Shown piece by piece: positions 27,894 to 37,363 of a DNA stretch of 64,000 nt. This DNA comes from Clostridium sp. ZS2-4 (lineage in GTDB: Bacteria > Bacillota > Clostridia > Clostridiales > Clostridiaceae): positions 124,001 through 188,000 of the forward strand of contig NZ_JAPPRQ010000015.1 of NCBI RefSeq assembly GCF_026719745.1. Reading direction: 5' to 3'. A model generated the notes under the pieces. That model saw only the letters and a program-made list of their open reading frames with translations, had not been told where the DNA came from and made no database searches. Each line of letters begins with the position of its first letter. Positions within the stretch are counted from its first letter, which is position 1. The position numbers and the translations under genes are program-made.

Positions 27894-28082
27894 AATTAAA
27901 AATTAAGAATTAAGAATTAAGAATTAAGAATTAAGAATTAAGAATTAAGAATTAAGAATTAAGAATTAAGAATTAAGAATTAAGAATTAAGAATTAAGAA
28001 TTAAGAATTAAGAATTAAGAATTAAGAATTAAGTATTAAGTATTAAGTATTAAGTATTAAGTATTAAGTATTAAGTATTAAG
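27894..28082. repeat. heptanucleotide tandem array, AATTAAG x19 then TATTAAG x7
   Basis: One degenerate unit AATTAAA is followed by 19 exact copies of AATTAAG (27901-28033) and 7 exact copies of TATTAAG (28034-28082). It has no coding capacity, since every frame meets TAA. It lies in the presumed leader of the RNase J gene. Copy number is likely to vary by slippage. Confidence 0.97.
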
Positions 28083-28189
28083 TACCAAAAGTAAGTGTAA
28101 AGTGTTTTAAAAAGTAAGATTTTAGATTTACCCAGAAATCAATTAAAGTGTAAGCAAATGTAATTGGAACAGAGGTAATTAGGAAGGAA

Positions 28190-28284
28190 AGTTTTGTGAA
28201 CAAGGAAACATGGAATCAGTTTAAAAATGAATTAGGGTTTGCGTAGCAGTCAGTTTATAGTTTTTATATATAAGCTGGCTGCTA
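28190..28284 (+). promoter_or_regulatory. duplicated leader element, upstream copy, ending in a terminator-like hairpin
   Basis: This copy holds AAGGAAACA, AATCAGTTTAAAAA and GAATTAGGG. A hairpin follows (AGCAGTCAGTTTATA with TATAAGCTGGCTGCT, using G-U pairs) and then TTATTTTTG. It lies about 110 bases before the RNase J start codon. A homologous copy lies right after the gene at 30066-30170. The arrangement suggests a regulated leader terminator or a mobile hairpin repeat. I do not recognise a known riboswitch class. Confidence 0.5.
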
Positions 28285-28395
28285 TTATTTTTGTTCAAAT
28301 TTACTAAAGAAAAAAGAATTAAATTTAACACTATAAGGCAAAATAAAATAAATGAAGTTAACAATATAATTCGTAATAATAAGGGAGAGGATTTG

Positions 28396-30060
28396 ATGAA
28401 AAATCAGGATAGTGTAAAGATTATTCCTTTAGGTGGACTTGGAGAAATTGGCAAGAATATAACAGCTTTTGAATACAAAGATGAAATCATAGTTATAGAT
28501 TGCGGCATAGCTTTTCCAGATGAGGAGATGTATGGTGTAGATTTGGTAATTCCTGACATAACTTACTTATTAAATAATGCAGATAAGGTAAAAGGTATTT
28601 TTTTAACCCATGGACATGAAGATCATATAGGATCATTACCTTATATTCTAAAGCAATTGAATGTACCTGTTTATGGTACAAAGTTAACACTAGGGATAGT
28701 TGAAAATAAATTAAAAGAGGATAATATGCTTTCTTACTGTGAATTGTATGGAGTAAATGCTGGAGATATAGTAGAACTACAAAATTTGAAAATTGAATTC
28801 ATAAGAGTTACTCACAGCATAGCAGATTCCTGTGCTATTGCTATCCATACACCCATTGGTACAATATTACATACCGGTGATTTTAAAATAGACTATACAC
28901 CTATTGATGGGTTGGTCATGGATTTAGAACGTATCTCAAATCTAGGGAAACAGGGAGTATTGCTGCTTATGGCTGATAGTACCAATGTAGAACGTTTAGG
29001 GCATACAATTTCAGAAAAAGCTATAGGAGAAACTTTAACTAGAATTTTTTCTAATGCTGAAGGAAGAGTTATTGTGGCAACTTTTGCTTCAAACATTCAT
29101 AGAATGCAGCAGATAGTGAATTCTTCTGTAAAATATGGAAGGAAAATAGCCTTCAGTGGAAGAAGTATGGAGAATATATCACAGGTAGCTATGGAGTTGG
29201 GATATCTTCATATACCAGAAGGTTATCTTATAAGTGTGGATGAAGTACGACATTACGCTAATGAACAGGTAACAATAATAACTACTGGAAGTCAAGGAGA
29301 ACCTATGGCAGCCCTTGCTAGGATAGCTTTTTCTACTCACAAAAAATTTAGGATTGAACCAAAGGATTTGTTTATTATTTCTGCATCCCCTATTCCGGGA
29401 AATGAAAAACTTATATCTAGAGTAATTAATGAATTATTTAAAAAAGGGGCAGATGTGATTTATGATGATTTAGAAGAAGTACACGTATCAGGTCATGCCT
29501 ACCAAGAAGAGCTAAAGTTAATTCATACATTAGTTCATCCTAAATATTTTATGCCAGTTCATGGAGAACACAGGCATTTGAAACACCATGCTGACTTAGC
29601 AAAGAAGTTAGGGATGAAAGTTGAAAATATATTTACTTTACAGATGGGTCAGGTTTTAGAGTTATCAGATAAGGAAGCTAAGATAGCTGGAAGAGTTCCT
29701 GTTGGTTCTGTATTTGTAGATGGACTTGGAGTAGGAGATGTGGGAAATATAGTGCTTAGAGACAGGAAACACTTAGCAGAAGATGGTATGCTTACTGTAG
29801 TTGTCACTTTGGAAAGAGAATCTTATAGTATTATAGCAGGCCCCGACATAATCACCAGAGGATTTGTATATGCAAAGGAATCAGAAAAGTTGATTTATGG
29901 AGTAAAAGAAATTGTTAGAAAAGAGCTTGAAAGCTGTTTAGAAAATAAAATTATTGAGTGGTATGTATTAAAAACTAACATGAAAAAAGCTGTAGAAAGA
30001 TTTTTGTATGAAAAGACAAAACGAAGACCAATAGTTCTTCCTATTATTATGGAAATTTAG
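28396..30060 (+). CDS. rnj: ribonuclease J
   Basis: From the ATG at 28396, preceded by AGGGAGAGG, the product is 554 aa, the usual RNase J length. The metallo-beta-lactamase motif THGHEDHIGS binds two zinc ions. HTGDFKIDYTP, the beta-CASP region (ATFASNIHRMQQ, SGRSM) and PVHGEHRHLKHH complete the active site. A C-terminal dimer/tail domain follows. RNase J is a 5'-exonuclease and endonuclease central to mRNA decay in Firmicutes. The gene is framed by two copies of one hairpin element, and its long leader contains a heptamer array, so its own mRNA may be under unusual control. Confidence 0.93.
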   Translation: MKNQDSVKIIPLGGLGEIGKNITAFEYKDEIIVIDCGIAFPDEEMYGVDLVIPDITYLLNNADKVKGIFLTHGHEDHIGSLPYILKQLNVPVYGTKLTLGIVENKLKEDNMLSYCELYGVNAGDIVELQNLKIEFIRVTHSIADSCAIAIHTPIGTILHTGDFKIDYTPIDGLVMDLERISNLGKQGVLLLMADSTNVERLGHTISEKAIGETLTRIFSNAEGRVIVATFASNIHRMQQIVNSSVKYGRKIAFSGRSMENISQVAMELGYLHIPEGYLISVDEVRHYANEQVTIITTGSQGEPMAALARIAFSTHKKFRIEPKDLFIISASPIPGNEKLISRVINELFKKGADVIYDDLEEVHVSGHAYQEELKLIHTLVHPKYFMPVHGEHRHLKHHADLAKKLGMKVENIFTLQMGQVLELSDKEAKIAGRVPVGSVFVDGLGVGDVGNIVLRDRKHLAEDGMLTVVVTLERESYSIIAGPDIITRGFVYAKESEKLIYGVKEIVRKELESCLENKIIEWYVLKTNMKKAVERFLYEKTKRRPIVLPIIMEI

Positions 30061-30065
30061 AAAAA

Positions 30066-30170
30066 GGTTTTGCGATTAAGGAAACAGACAATCAATTTAA
30101 ACAAGAATTAGGGGAAGCACCCAACTTATGGTTTATATATAAACTATAAGCTGGATGCTGTTATTTTTTG
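30066..30170 (+). terminator. duplicated element, downstream copy, acting as RNase J terminator
   Basis: The copy contains AAGGAAACA, AATCAATTTAAACA and GAATTAGGG, aligned with the upstream copy. A hairpin follows (AGCACCCAACTTATGGTTTA with TAAACTATAAGCTGGATGCT) and then TTATTTTTT. By position it terminates the RNase J gene. Confidence 0.7.
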
Positions 30171-30206
30171 TACACTACAACATTTTTTTATATAATACTG
30201 AAATTT

Positions 30207-30998
30207 TTACTGAGGTTTACTAACAAACATTTGTGTAAACATATTTCCGTACGGACCGCCTTTTTTAATTCCTATTCCTATATGTGTATAGTCAGGACTT
30301 AATATGTTTTTTCTATGACCAGGAGAATTCATCAATGAATTGTGAGCATTCTGAACATTTTGATTGCCGGCTATATTTTCACCAGCTTGAATATATTTTA
30401 TTCCAAAAGCTTTTAACATATCAAAAGGATTTCCGTATTTTGGAGAATTGTGACTGAAATAATTATTATCTATCATATCTTGTGCTTTAATTCGAGCAAC
30501 ATTACATACTTTCATATCTACTTTTAAAGGTGGCAAATTATTTTGAGAACGAGCTTCGTTTACTAATTTTAACATTTGTTGTTCTACATCAGTTAATGTA
30601 TTAGCATTTGTCTTTTCATCTGGTGTTTTAGGTGTTGTTGTTCCCTGAGGTGTTGTTTGAGAAGGTGCAGGTACCTCTGTCTTTTTATCCTCAACTACTA
30701 TTGGTTTGCATTGTGTTTTGGGAACAAAACCAATTTTATTATTAGGAAGTTTTACTGCATACCAATCAGCTACTTCATTTATTACATCAAAGGTAGTATT
30801 TTTATTTGATGTCTGAAGGACAGGATTTTCAGCAGAACAACCTGTCCTTACGGTTCCTTTAGCAGCAGTAATTTTTATTTTTTCAATATCACCAGTTTCA
30901 GAAACAGAAGATTCTACTCCTCCAACAGCTTTTTGTCCACATGAAATTGTAAAAATTGATAATAAAACTAACATTAAAGAAAAAAGTCTTTTTTTCAT
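30207..30998 (-). CDS. lipoprotein with SH3-like and CAP (SCP/PR1) domains
   Basis: The 263-aa precursor has a lipoprotein signal with lipobox TISC near residue 20. A bacterial SH3-like region follows (residues 45-100, NPVLQTSNKNTTFDVINEV), then a Pro/Thr-rich linker. A C-terminal CAP domain (MLKLVNEARSQNNLPPLKVD, YFSHNSPKYGNPFDML, AGENIAGNQ, NSPGHRKNIL) completes it and resembles Bacillus YkwD. CAP proteins are secreted, and the bacterial role is unclear, possibly wall or sporulation related. The start has AAGGAGG. It converges on the RNase J gene. Confidence 0.88.
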   Translation of the reverse strand: MKKRLFSLMLVLLSIFTISCGQKAVGGVESSVSETGDIEKIKITAAKGTVRTGCSAENPVLQTSNKNTTFDVINEVADWYAVKLPNNKIGFVPKTQCKPIVVEDKKTEVPAPSQTTPQGTTTPKTPDEKTNANTLTDVEQQMLKLVNEARSQNNLPPLKVDMKVCNVARIKAQDMIDNNYFSHNSPKYGNPFDMLKAFGIKYIQAGENIAGNQNVQNAHNSLMNSPGHRKNILSPDYTHIGIGIKKGGPYGNMFTQMFVSKPQ

Positions 30999-31113
30999 AA
31001 GTAACCTCCTTAAGCTTATTAATAAGTATATAAATAGTATTAGAAAATAGAGTGAATTTTATTAGCTGAACTTTTGTTTTTAGGTAGAAAGTTCAAACTA
31101 CTGATATAAATAA

Positions 31114-31179
31114 AAAGTCAAAATAAAAAACTATGAATATGTATTAAATTTACATATTCATAGTTTTTATTTTGACTTT
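31114..31179. repeat. long intergenic palindrome
   Basis: About 30 bases (AAAGTCAAAATAAAAAACTA, then TGAATATGTA) are followed by a short loop and their complement with one base bulged. It stands in the 520-base gap before the CAP gene on the minus strand. It may be a terminator-like or MITE-like element. Confidence 0.7.
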
Positions 31180-31197
31180 AGAATTTTTAAATAAGTA

Positions 31198-31284
31198 TTA
31201 TTTTGAATACCTGTTTTCAATTAATCTGCACATTCTAGAAAAAGATACTTTTCCATATGTGATACTTTTAATAACATTTACCTC
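31198..31284 (-). other. short peptide-like reading without a start codon
   Basis: The minus strand reads VIKSITYGKVSFSRMCRLIE followed by NRYSK and a stop. Codon choice and composition look like real protein. However, the frame is closed by a TGA seven codons before the VIK segment and holds no ATG, GTG or TTG. It is probably the tail of a lost gene. I cannot name it. Confidence 0.3.
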
Positions 31285-31519
31285 TCATTTAAATTATGTG
31301 AGATAGTTATAAAAAATATGCATTTTTATTGATTATTATACTTAGTATATTATATATATTACTGTTGAGAAAAATTTTAAAAAATATTAATGAGAGGACA
31401 TATATATAATGAAAATTATAGGAGTAAACATTCGATAATGTGGATACAGGACTAAAAATTTGAATTTTTTCAGTCTACTATATTCACATAAGTTCAGGAT
31501 TTATTATAAAGAATAATAT

Positions 31520-32008
31520 TTATTTTTTGTTTTCTGCACGTGAAATCATTCCTTGAGTAATAGCTAAATATTCTTCAGATACCTCAGGACATACTGTTAA
31601 TATACTATCTATTACATAGTCAATATTGTTATCGTCTATTTTTTTTGAGTTAATACCTAAATCAGAAATCATATCTTCACTATTTAAAGAAGTATATATG
31701 GTATTTACAATTGGTGACTGCATAACTTCAGCACTTTCTGTACATATTTCTGAAAAATATAATGTTTCATCTATTACTACAAGTTGACCATAGGCATATT
31801 CCTTTTGATATTTGCCTGAATTACAATCATATTGCGTGTGCTCTACGTGTTTTATATCAAGTCTATAATTATCTTCGTTTCTTGTTAAAACACATCTTAC
31901 TTCTAATTTCAATAATTTTTCCTTTGTATGCTTAGAAAAATTTTCACCGAATTCCGAAATGAATCGCTTCATGGATATTGTTTTTTTCATTTTATAATTT
32001 CTTTTCAT
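31520..32008 (-). CDS. uncharacterised 162-aa cytoplasmic protein
   Basis: I do not recognise this protein. It has no signal peptide or membrane helix. The sequence is acidic with a few Cys residues (QYDCNSGKY, SEICTESAE) and a segment (EYAYGQLVVIDETLYFSE) that suggests beta structure. The start has AAAGGAGCG eight bases upstream. It is transcribed alone, between the CAP lipoprotein and the MFS exporter genes, with a gap of about 200 bases to the latter. Confidence 0.7.
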   Translation of the reverse strand: MKRNYKMKKTISMKRFISEFGENFSKHTKEKLLKLEVRCVLTRNEDNYRLDIKHVEHTQYDCNSGKYQKEYAYGQLVVIDETLYFSEICTESAEVMQSPIVNTIYTSLNSEDMISDLGINSKKIDDNNIDYVIDSILTVCPEVSEEYLAITQGMISRAENKK

Positions 32009-32212
32009 TATAATTACGCTCCTTTAAAACTCAGCTAGAATAAAAACTTTAGCTGAATTAAGTTTCAATTTATATCAATAGTGTTTTGTGCTAATTATAT
32101 TAGTATATCATAATAAATAAAAATTAGCAAAAATTGTGCCAACTTAAGTAGGTTAATACAAATGAACTATTTCCTTTTGATATATTGGTTTACAGTAGTA
32201 TAATAACAGAAA

Positions 32213-33517
32213 TTATATATTCCTTATATCTTTATTAAATCCCATATATAATGTGAAAATTAATAAAACTACACCAGCACTAATTGGTAATATATATGAA
32301 GGTAAAAGATCCAGTAGTACCCCAGATAAAATCATAGCAAAAGGAGTTAAAATACCAGAAATTGTTTCTATAAGTGACTGAATTCTCCCACGTAAATCAT
32401 CAGGTGTTTCTCGCTGTATCATTACAGTTAATGGAATATTTACAATTGCAATAGCTATACCTAATATAAAAAAATCAATCATGTAAAATATAAAATATGT
32501 TAACGTATTAAAAACCATAAGATTTGGTATAATGGGTATTCCAATAAAAAGTATACATATTTCTGTAATTAAAAGACTGAAAATTAATGTTTTAAATTTT
32601 TTTTCTCTTTCTGGGAGTATAGATAAAATAGCTGCACCTAAAAGCATTCCTACTGGAAATATAGCTTCTAGTATTCCAAATTGAGATTCTGAAACACCAA
32701 CTACTTTAACAAGTATATAAGAATAAGGGACTATGCTTCCTAGTACAAATAAAAAATTTAAAATTACTAAGAACATACTTAGTATAAAAAGAGCCTTTTT
32801 GAATTTAAGAAATCTCAATCCTTCATTGAACTGACTAAAAAAAGAACCCCTTATTAAATTTGTTGTTTCGTTTTCCATATCATTATTTTTTTCTTTCTCT
32901 TGTTTTGGTTTATTAAAATTAAAGTCGATAAATACTTCTGTAATACCTGAGATTATAAAAGATATACTATTGACAAGCAAGAATAACTTAATATCAATAA
33001 GGGAAAATACTAATCCTCCTAAAAAAGGTCCTCCTATTTGTGCGATAGATGAAATAGCATCACTTAAGGAGTTTATTCGCATTAAATTTTTATCATCTAC
33101 AATGTTTGGTATAGATGCTCTAAAAGGTATATCAAAGAATGTACTGCAGGTTGATAACAAAAATGAAGCTGCGTATATATATGGTAATCTTAAAGTATCT
33201 ACGGCTGCGGCTGTAAATAAAGATATAACTATGATTCCGCTCAAAATATCCATAACAACTACCATTTTCTTTCTATCAAGCTTATCTGCAATTACACCTG
33301 CAATTGGTCCGAAAATAATTCGAGGTACTGTCCCAAAAACCATTGCAGTTGCAAAAGTAGTTCCGCTTCCCGTAGTTTTTAATACATAAAGACTTATAGC
33401 AAAGTTATAAATATAAGAACCGAATAACGATACTAATCGTCCGAATAAGAGTAATAGCATATTACATATTAATTTATTTTGTCTTTTACTTTTTCTGCGT
33501 AAATTTAAGTTTTGCAT
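32213..33517 (-). CDS. MFS transporter, EntS/macrolide-efflux-like
   Basis: The 434-aa protein has twelve predicted helices in two halves, with the MFS loop motif GVIADKLDRKK between helices 2 and 3. A cytoplasmic loop of about 35 residues around KPKQEKEKNN sits between the halves. It resembles the MFS_3 group that contains enterobactin exporter EntS and macrolide efflux proteins, and a similar export role is likely. The cargo is unknown. The ribosome binding site AAAGGGGGA is strong. No regulator gene is adjacent. Confidence 0.88.
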   Translation of the reverse strand: MQNLNLRRKSKRQNKLICNMLLLLFGRLVSLFGSYIYNFAISLYVLKTTGSGTTFATAMVFGTVPRIIFGPIAGVIADKLDRKKMVVVMDILSGIIVISLFTAAAVDTLRLPYIYAASFLLSTCSTFFDIPFRASIPNIVDDKNLMRINSLSDAISSIAQIGGPFLGGLVFSLIDIKLFLLVNSISFIISGITEVFIDFNFNKPKQEKEKNNDMENETTNLIRGSFFSQFNEGLRFLKFKKALFILSMFLVILNFLFVLGSIVPYSYILVKVVGVSESQFGILEAIFPVGMLLGAAILSILPEREKKFKTLIFSLLITEICILFIGIPIIPNLMVFNTLTYFIFYMIDFFILGIAIAIVNIPLTVMIQRETPDDLRGRIQSLIETISGILTPFAMILSGVLLDLLPSYILPISAGVVLLIFTLYMGFNKDIRNI

Positions 33518-33631
33518 ACTAGTCCCCCTTTATGCTTTTAATTCATATAAATCACTATTATACCATAAAGAGGAATGCAAACAAGTTATCTGAAGCTTAG
33601 AAATCTTTATTCAGGGTTGGCAGCTATGCTT

Positions 33632-33703
33632 AACTTTCCATCCGCAGAGATAACAGTATTAGTAGCGGTAGACATGGGATAAATTATATTATTAAGCTAA
33701 AAA
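33632..33703. other. GC-richer scrap open on both strands
   Basis: In the 370-base gap before the M16 gene, a short block reads MSTATNTVISADGKLSIAAN then PE and a stop on the minus strand, and AAMLNFPSAEITVLVAVDMG and a stop on the plus strand. Neither has a start with a ribosome binding site. It is probably the residue of a lost gene. Confidence 0.25.
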
Positions 33704-33891
33704 TTCGTTCATATTTTTTATATAAGTAAAAATAGAATAAACAATTTAACATAGGGGGAATTTATAAAGTATATACTTGAAATCTTAACTAAACCTTAAT
33801 TAAGTCTTAAAATTTTCCTAAAAATGAATAAAATTTATGATTATATGATAATATGGAGTAAAAGTTAAAATTTACAAAAGGGGAGTTAATA

Positions 33892-36800
33892 ATGAATAAA
33901 AAATTAAAATCTACAGTTGTTTTAACTTTAGCTGCAGTTATGACTTCTCAAACTTTAGTGTTGGGAAGTTTGAATAAAGTTAAAGCTTTGGATTTATCTT
34001 CACAAGTCTCCTATGCAGTCATAGAGAATAAGGCTTTAGGAGGATTTGAACTAGTATCTAAAAAATGGATTCAAGATTTAAAATGTAATGCTTATGAGTA
34101 TAAGCACACTAAAAGTGGAGCACGTCTTATATATTTGGACAATAAGAATGAGGATAAAATGTTTTCAGTAGCTTTCCGTACTCCAGCTAAGGATGATACA
34201 GGAATAAATCATATTATAGAGCATTCTGTACTTCAAGGTTCTAAAAAATACCCTGTTAAGGACCCATTTATAGAAATGAGTAAACGTTCATTAAACACTT
34301 TTTTAAATGCATTAACAGGTCCAGATTATACTATGTATCCAGTATCAAGTAAAAATAATAAGGATTTCGAAAATTTAATGAGCATATATTTGGATGCTGT
34401 TTTCTATCCTAACATGAGTAAAGATAAAAGGATCTTTCAAGAAGAAGGATGGAGATATGAACTAAACTCTCCTAATGATGAGTTAAAATATAATGGTATA
34501 GTTTATAATGAAATGAAGGGAAATTATTCTTCGCCTGAAACATTATTGAATAGAGCTGTTGAACAGTCTCTTTTTCCAGAGACTTCATATAAATATGAAT
34601 CAGGTGGATATCCAGAAAAAATGCCTAATTTAACTTATGAGAAGTTTGTTAATACATATAAAGAATACTATACTCCTTCAAACAGCTATTTTTACTTGTC
34701 AGGAAATTTAAATATTGAAAAGACATTAAAATTTATAGGAGAAAATTATTTAAATAATTTTGATAAAAAAGAAGTAAATACTAAAATACAGATTCAAAAG
34801 CCATTTGATAAAAGAAAAATAAAGACAGTTGAATATTCAGTACAAAAGGGGACACCTACTGAAAATAAAACTTATTTAAGTTCAAACTATGTGGTAGATA
34901 AAATTACAAATAAAGATACAGCATTGGGATTCGTACTGCTTCAAACATTACTTGGAGGAATGCCATCTTCACCTGTTTCAAAGGCATTGAAGGAAAATGG
35001 TTTTGGTGAAAATGTTAGTGCTAGATATAATATGCAGTATCAGCAGCCAGTGTTTTCTATAAATGCAGAAAATACAGATGAAAGTAAAAAAGAAAAATTC
35101 CAAAAGGTAATTGATGAAACGCTTAAGAATATAGTTAAAAATGGTTTTGATAAAGACTTATTAAATTCTGTACTTAATGTATATGAGCTTTCTAATCGTA
35201 CTATAAAAGGTGATTTTGCTCTTATGTACAACAATCTGATAATGAGAAGCTGGATATATGATGGAGATCCAACTTTATATTTGAATATAAATTCCGATAT
35301 GGCTAATATCAAGGATAAGATAAAAAAAGGATATTTAGAAGGATTGATACAGAAATATCTACTAGATAATAAACATTCCTCATTAGTGGTTTTAAAACCT
35401 GTACCTGGGCTAGAAGAAAAGAAAGAAGCAGAATCAAAGGCAAAATTAGCAAAAATCAAAGCTTCTCTTTCAAAGGAAGAGATAAATAAGCTTATAAAGG
35501 AAACTAAAGAACTTAAAAAATGGCAGGAAACACCAAATTCAAAGGAAACTTTAAAAACACTTCCAAGTCTTACTCGTGGAGATATAAACATTAAAGCTAA
35601 AAAATACACTACTATAGAAAAAAATGAAAACGGAGTAAAGATACTGTACCATCCTATCTTTACTAATGGAGTAGATTATATAAGAATATATTTTGATACA
35701 ACTAAAGTACCTCAGGAAAAGCTAGGATACTTATACTTGTTAGAAGAAGTTTTAGGCAATGTGGATACAAAAAATTATACTAAGGAAGAGTTAGTAGAAG
35801 AAATATTAAACAATTCAGGTGGAATCAGTATTGGAGGCAGTACTTTTGTAAAAAGTGGAGACAATAATGTTTATTATCCTAAGATGGTAGCAAATATAAT
35901 GTCCCTAAAGGAGAAAACCCCTAAAAGCTTTGAACTTTTAAAAGAAATCATATATGACAGCAAATTAAATGATAAGGCAAGATTGAAGGAAATAGTAGGC
36001 AACATGAAGAGGGATAAAGAAGCAGAGTTAATGTCAAGCGGTAGTTATATGGCAATGCAAAAAGTATTATCTTATATGTCACAATCAGGAAAATACAATG
36101 ATTATATGAATGAAGAGTTTTACAAGTTCTTGTGTGATTTAGATAAGAATTTTGACAGTAAAGGCAATGAAATAGTAAAGAACTTAGAAGAAGTTAGGAA
36201 TCTTGTGTTTAATAAGCAGGATATGATAGCAAGTTATACTGGAGAAGAGGCAGATTATTCTACTTTCAGTGAAAACTTTAAAAACTTTTCAAAGAACTTA
36301 AGAAATGAAAAACTTCAAAGTCAAAGATACAATTTTGATAGCTCTGATATTAATGAAGGAATAATGACATCCTCAAAGGTTCAATATGTAGTAAAAGGTG
36401 GAGATTTGAAAAAAACAGGGTACGAGGCAAATGGAAAGCTTCAGGTTCTTGCTAATATATTGCAGGGTGGTTATTTGTGGAATAACATAAGAATAAAAGG
36501 CGGAGCCTATGGTGCTAATGTATCAATAAATAACTCTAATGTGATTTTTTCATCTTACAGAGATCCAAACTTAAAGGAAACCTTAGACACTATTGATAGA
36601 ATTCCAGAATATCTTAAAAATTTCAATGCGAGTGAAGATGAAATGACTGACTATGTAATAGGAACTATTGGAAAACTTGATAATGCAAATGACATGTTAG
36701 CTAAGTTTATGGGACCTGCTGCTGATGGAATTATAGCAGATAGCTTTTATATAAGCGGAACTAAGCAAGAAGATATTCAAAAAGAAAGAGAAGAGATTAT

Positions 36801-37272
36801 AGCTACTAAGGCAGAGGACATAAGAAATCTTGCCCCTGTTATAGATGCTTTATTAAAACAAGATTATTTATGTGTTGTAGGTGGAGAAACAAAGATAAAA
36901 GAAAATAAGAAAAACTTTGTGGTTATAAAAGATGGTTTAAATTCTAAGGAAGAAAAAGTATCAACTTTAGATATGGAAAAAAAGGAAAATGTACCTGTAG
37001 ATAAAAATTGGAGTGTTAACTTTTCGCAAGAACTTGATGAATTAACAGTAAATACATCAAATGTTTATGTTCTAGATGAAAAAAATCATCAAGTAAAAGT
37101 AAAGGTAAGTTATGATAAAAAGAATAAAGCTATTAAAGTAGCACCAGAGACTTTGTATGAAAAAGGGAAAAAATATACTCTATTTATTAAGGGTATTCAA
37201 GCTGTAAAAGGAAATGAAAAAGTAGATAAGTTACAAGTTCCTATTGAGATGGAATTTGTAACTCAAAAATAA
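33892..37272 (+). CDS. secreted M16C zinc metalloprotease with C-terminal Ig-like domain
   Basis: The 1126-aa precursor has a signal peptide (residues 1-32). The inverted zinc motif HIIEH lies at residues 107-111, followed by the third ligand Glu in YNEMKG about 75 residues later. The fold is the four-repeat M16C arrangement of presequence protease/falcilysin and clostridial Zn-peptidases. The last 95 residues form a separate beta domain (VPVDKNWSVNFSQELDELTV, VLDEKNHQVKVKVSYDKKNK) of SbsA/Big_5 type, not part of standard PreP. It should degrade peptides outside the cell. The ribosome binding site AAAAGGGGA is strong. The gene stands alone and is followed by a long hairpin. Confidence 0.9.
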   Translation: MNKKLKSTVVLTLAAVMTSQTLVLGSLNKVKALDLSSQVSYAVIENKALGGFELVSKKWIQDLKCNAYEYKHTKSGARLIYLDNKNEDKMFSVAFRTPAKDDTGINHIIEHSVLQGSKKYPVKDPFIEMSKRSLNTFLNALTGPDYTMYPVSSKNNKDFENLMSIYLDAVFYPNMSKDKRIFQEEGWRYELNSPNDELKYNGIVYNEMKGNYSSPETLLNRAVEQSLFPETSYKYESGGYPEKMPNLTYEKFVNTYKEYYTPSNSYFYLSGNLNIEKTLKFIGENYLNNFDKKEVNTKIQIQKPFDKRKIKTVEYSVQKGTPTENKTYLSSNYVVDKITNKDTALGFVLLQTLLGGMPSSPVSKALKENGFGENVSARYNMQYQQPVFSINAENTDESKKEKFQKVIDETLKNIVKNGFDKDLLNSVLNVYELSNRTIKGDFALMYNNLIMRSWIYDGDPTLYLNINSDMANIKDKIKKGYLEGLIQKYLLDNKHSSLVVLKPVPGLEEKKEAESKAKLAKIKASLSKEEINKLIKETKELKKWQETPNSKETLKTLPSLTRGDINIKAKKYTTIEKNENGVKILYHPIFTNGVDYIRIYFDTTKVPQEKLGYLYLLEEVLGNVDTKNYTKEELVEEILNNSGGISIGGSTFVKSGDNNVYYPKMVANIMSLKEKTPKSFELLKEIIYDSKLNDKARLKEIVGNMKRDKEAELMSSGSYMAMQKVLSYMSQSGKYNDYMNEEFYKFLCDLDKNFDSKGNEIVKNLEEVRNLVFNKQDMIASYTGEEADYSTFSENFKNFSKNLRNEKLQSQRYNFDSSDINEGIMTSSKVQYVVKGGDLKKTGYEANGKLQVLANILQGGYLWNNIRIKGGAYGANVSINNSNVIFSSYRDPNLKETLDTIDRIPEYLKNFNASEDEMTDYVIGTIGKLDNANDMLAKFMGPAADGIIADSFYISGTKQEDIQKEREEIIATKAEDIRNLAPVIDALLKQDYLCVVGGETKIKENKKNFVVIKDGLNSKEEKVSTLDMEKKENVPVDKNWSVNFSQELDELTVNTSNVYVLDEKNHQVKVKVSYDKKNKAIKVAPETLYEKGKKYTLFIKGIQAVKGNEKVDKLQVPIEMEFVTQK

Positions 37273-37303
37273 AAAAATAAATTAAATAGTATATAGTATT
37301 TCT

Positions 37304-37363
37304 AACAATGGAAACACCTATGGGTCTTTTAAGATAACTAACAGACCAGTAGGTGTTATTGTT
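37304..37363 (+). terminator. long hairpin after the M16 gene
   Basis: AACAATGGAAACACCTATGGGTC-like sequence pairs with GACCAGTAGGTGTTATTGTT across a 17-base loop. No T-run follows, so it may be a stabilising or MITE-like hairpin rather than a classical terminator. Confidence 0.5.

Noticed and set aside
27894-28082. CRISPR array
   Set aside because: The repeats are contiguous heptamers without spacers, and there are no cas genes in the window.
32970-33389. A 139-codon plus-strand frame inside the MFS gene
   Set aside because: It is antisense to conserved transporter helices and has no start signals.
35040-35609. A 189-codon antisense frame within the M16 protease gene
   Set aside because: It is a shadow frame of a well-conserved coding region, with no ribosome binding site and a composition explained by the opposite strand.
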